Under the pieces are notes generated by a model that worked only from the letters and a program-made list of their open reading frames with translations, was not told the DNA's origin and did not search any database. The position numbers and the translations under genes were made by a program. From NCBI GenBank assembly GCA_002314555.1, contig DCGF01000036.1:1-6660 (forward strand): a stretch of 6,660 bases of DNA, in the 5' to 3' direction. Shown in pieces: positions 6,134-6,660 of the stretch (position 1 is the first letter of the stretch; each line of letters opens with the position of its first letter). The stretch is from Ruminococcaceae bacterium UBA1785. Its GTDB lineage: Bacteria; Bacillota; Clostridia; Oscillospirales; Acutalibacteraceae.

Positions 6134-6660
6134 ATGACATTTAACAAAAAGACAGTTGACGACATTAACGTAAAAGGTAAGCGCGTACTTGTACGTTGCG
6201 ACTTTAACGTTCCACTTAAAGAAGGTAAAATCACTGACGAGAACAGACTCGTTGCAGCATTACCAACTATCAAAAAGCTTATCGCTGACGGTGGCAAAGT
6301 AATCCTTTGCTCTCACCTTGGTAAGCCAAAGGGTGAGCCAAAGCCAGAACTCTCACTCGCTCCTGTTGCAGTTCGTCTCTCAGAGCTCCTCGGTGTAGAA
6401 GTAAAGTTTGCTGCTGATGATAACGTAGTTGGTGAAAACGCTAAAGCTGCTGTTGCCGCTATGAACGACGGCGACGTAGTTCTTCTTCAGAACACTCGTT
6501 ACAGAGTTGAAGAAACAAAGAACGAAGAGAACTTCTCAAAAGAACTCGGTTCACTCGCAGACATCTTTGTAAACGATGCTTTCGGTACAGCACACAGAGC
6601 TCATTGCTCAACAGTTGGTGTTGTAGATTTCGTTGATGAGGCAGTTTCAGGTTACCTTAT
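6134..6660 (+). CDS. pgk: Phosphoglycerate kinase, 3'-truncated by window edge
   Basis: Cytoplasmic glycolytic enzyme that moves a phosphate from 1,3-bisphosphoglycerate to ADP, giving ATP and 3-phosphoglycerate. The first 175 residues of about 400 are visible, covering most of the N-terminal, 3-phosphoglycerate-binding domain. Motifs: VLVRCDFNVP at 18-27 (D23 and N25 contact substrate), R38 in DENRL, SHLGKPKG at 60-67, LLQNTRY at 117-123 with R122, and FVNDAFGTAHRAHCST at 145-160. Lysine 64 stands where many PGKs have the basic-patch arginine; this is conservative and I believe common in Clostridia. The start is set by the strong ribosome binding site 8 bases upstream. No gap (glyceraldehyde-3-phosphate dehydrogenase) gene lies immediately upstream, though gap-pgk pairs are common in Firmicutes. 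The codons are those favoured by highly expressed genes, as in valS. Confidence 0.98.
   Translation, partial: MTFNKKTVDDINVKGKRVLVRCDFNVPLKEGKITDENRLVAALPTIKKLIADGGKVILCSHLGKPKGEPKPELSLAPVAVRLSELLGVEVKFAADDNVVGENAKAAVAAMNDGDVVLLQNTRYRVEETKNEENFSKELGSLADIFVNDAFGTAHRAHCSTVGVVDFVDEAVSGYL

Noticed and set aside
6184..6195. Inverted repeat CGTAC-TT-GTACG near the start of pgk
   Set aside because: Its two-base loop is too small for a stable hairpin, and it arises from conserved codons for the RVLVR stretch.
6313..6336. Lysine instead of arginine in the PGK SHLG(R/K)PKG motif
   Set aside because: The change is conservative and, from general knowledge, common in clostridial PGKs; all other visible catalytic residues are normal.

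Overview
The window is a densely packed run of seven genes, all on the + strand. It suggests a low-to-mid GC Gram-positive anaerobe of the Clostridia, most likely a gut Ruminococcaceae/Oscillospiraceae-type bacterium. The grounds are AAGGAG-type ribosome binding sites, the codon use, and the phosphoglycerate kinase and TrkA/TrkH sequence types. The genus cannot be fixed from the sequence alone.

Layout: (1) the 3' three quarters of valS (valyl-tRNA synthetase), cut by the left edge; (2) 1979-4645, a potassium uptake cassette of two unequal TrkA/RCK regulatory proteins and one TrkH/KtrB-type membrane subunit; (3) 4611-5594, overlapping the end of trkH, a membrane protein that looks like the middle of the K+ sensor kinase KdpD (DUF4118 membrane domain, GAF-like domain, dimerisation helices) but stops before any ATP-binding kinase domain; (4) trmL, a tRNA wobble-position 2'-O-methyltransferase; (5) the 5' third of pgk (phosphoglycerate kinase), cut by the right edge.

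Gaps between genes are 24 bases or less, three junctions overlap, and I see no intrinsic terminator. valS to trmL is therefore probably one transcript. pgk may be read from it too, but a candidate extended -10 promoter sits at the end of trmL.

Functionally, the TrkA pair should form a cytoplasmic nucleotide-sensing assembly that gates the TrkH pore. The KdpD-like protein is probably a membrane-bound accessory or sensor for the same system, perhaps working without phosphotransfer. The outer genes are housekeeping (translation, tRNA modification, glycolysis).

The most noteworthy points are the KdpD-like protein with no kinase domain and an altered H-box, and the division of labour between the TrkA proteins: one keeps an intact dinucleotide motif but lacks RCK_C, the other has RCK_C but a degraded dinucleotide motif. 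No mobile element, CRISPR array, tRNA or rRNA was seen.
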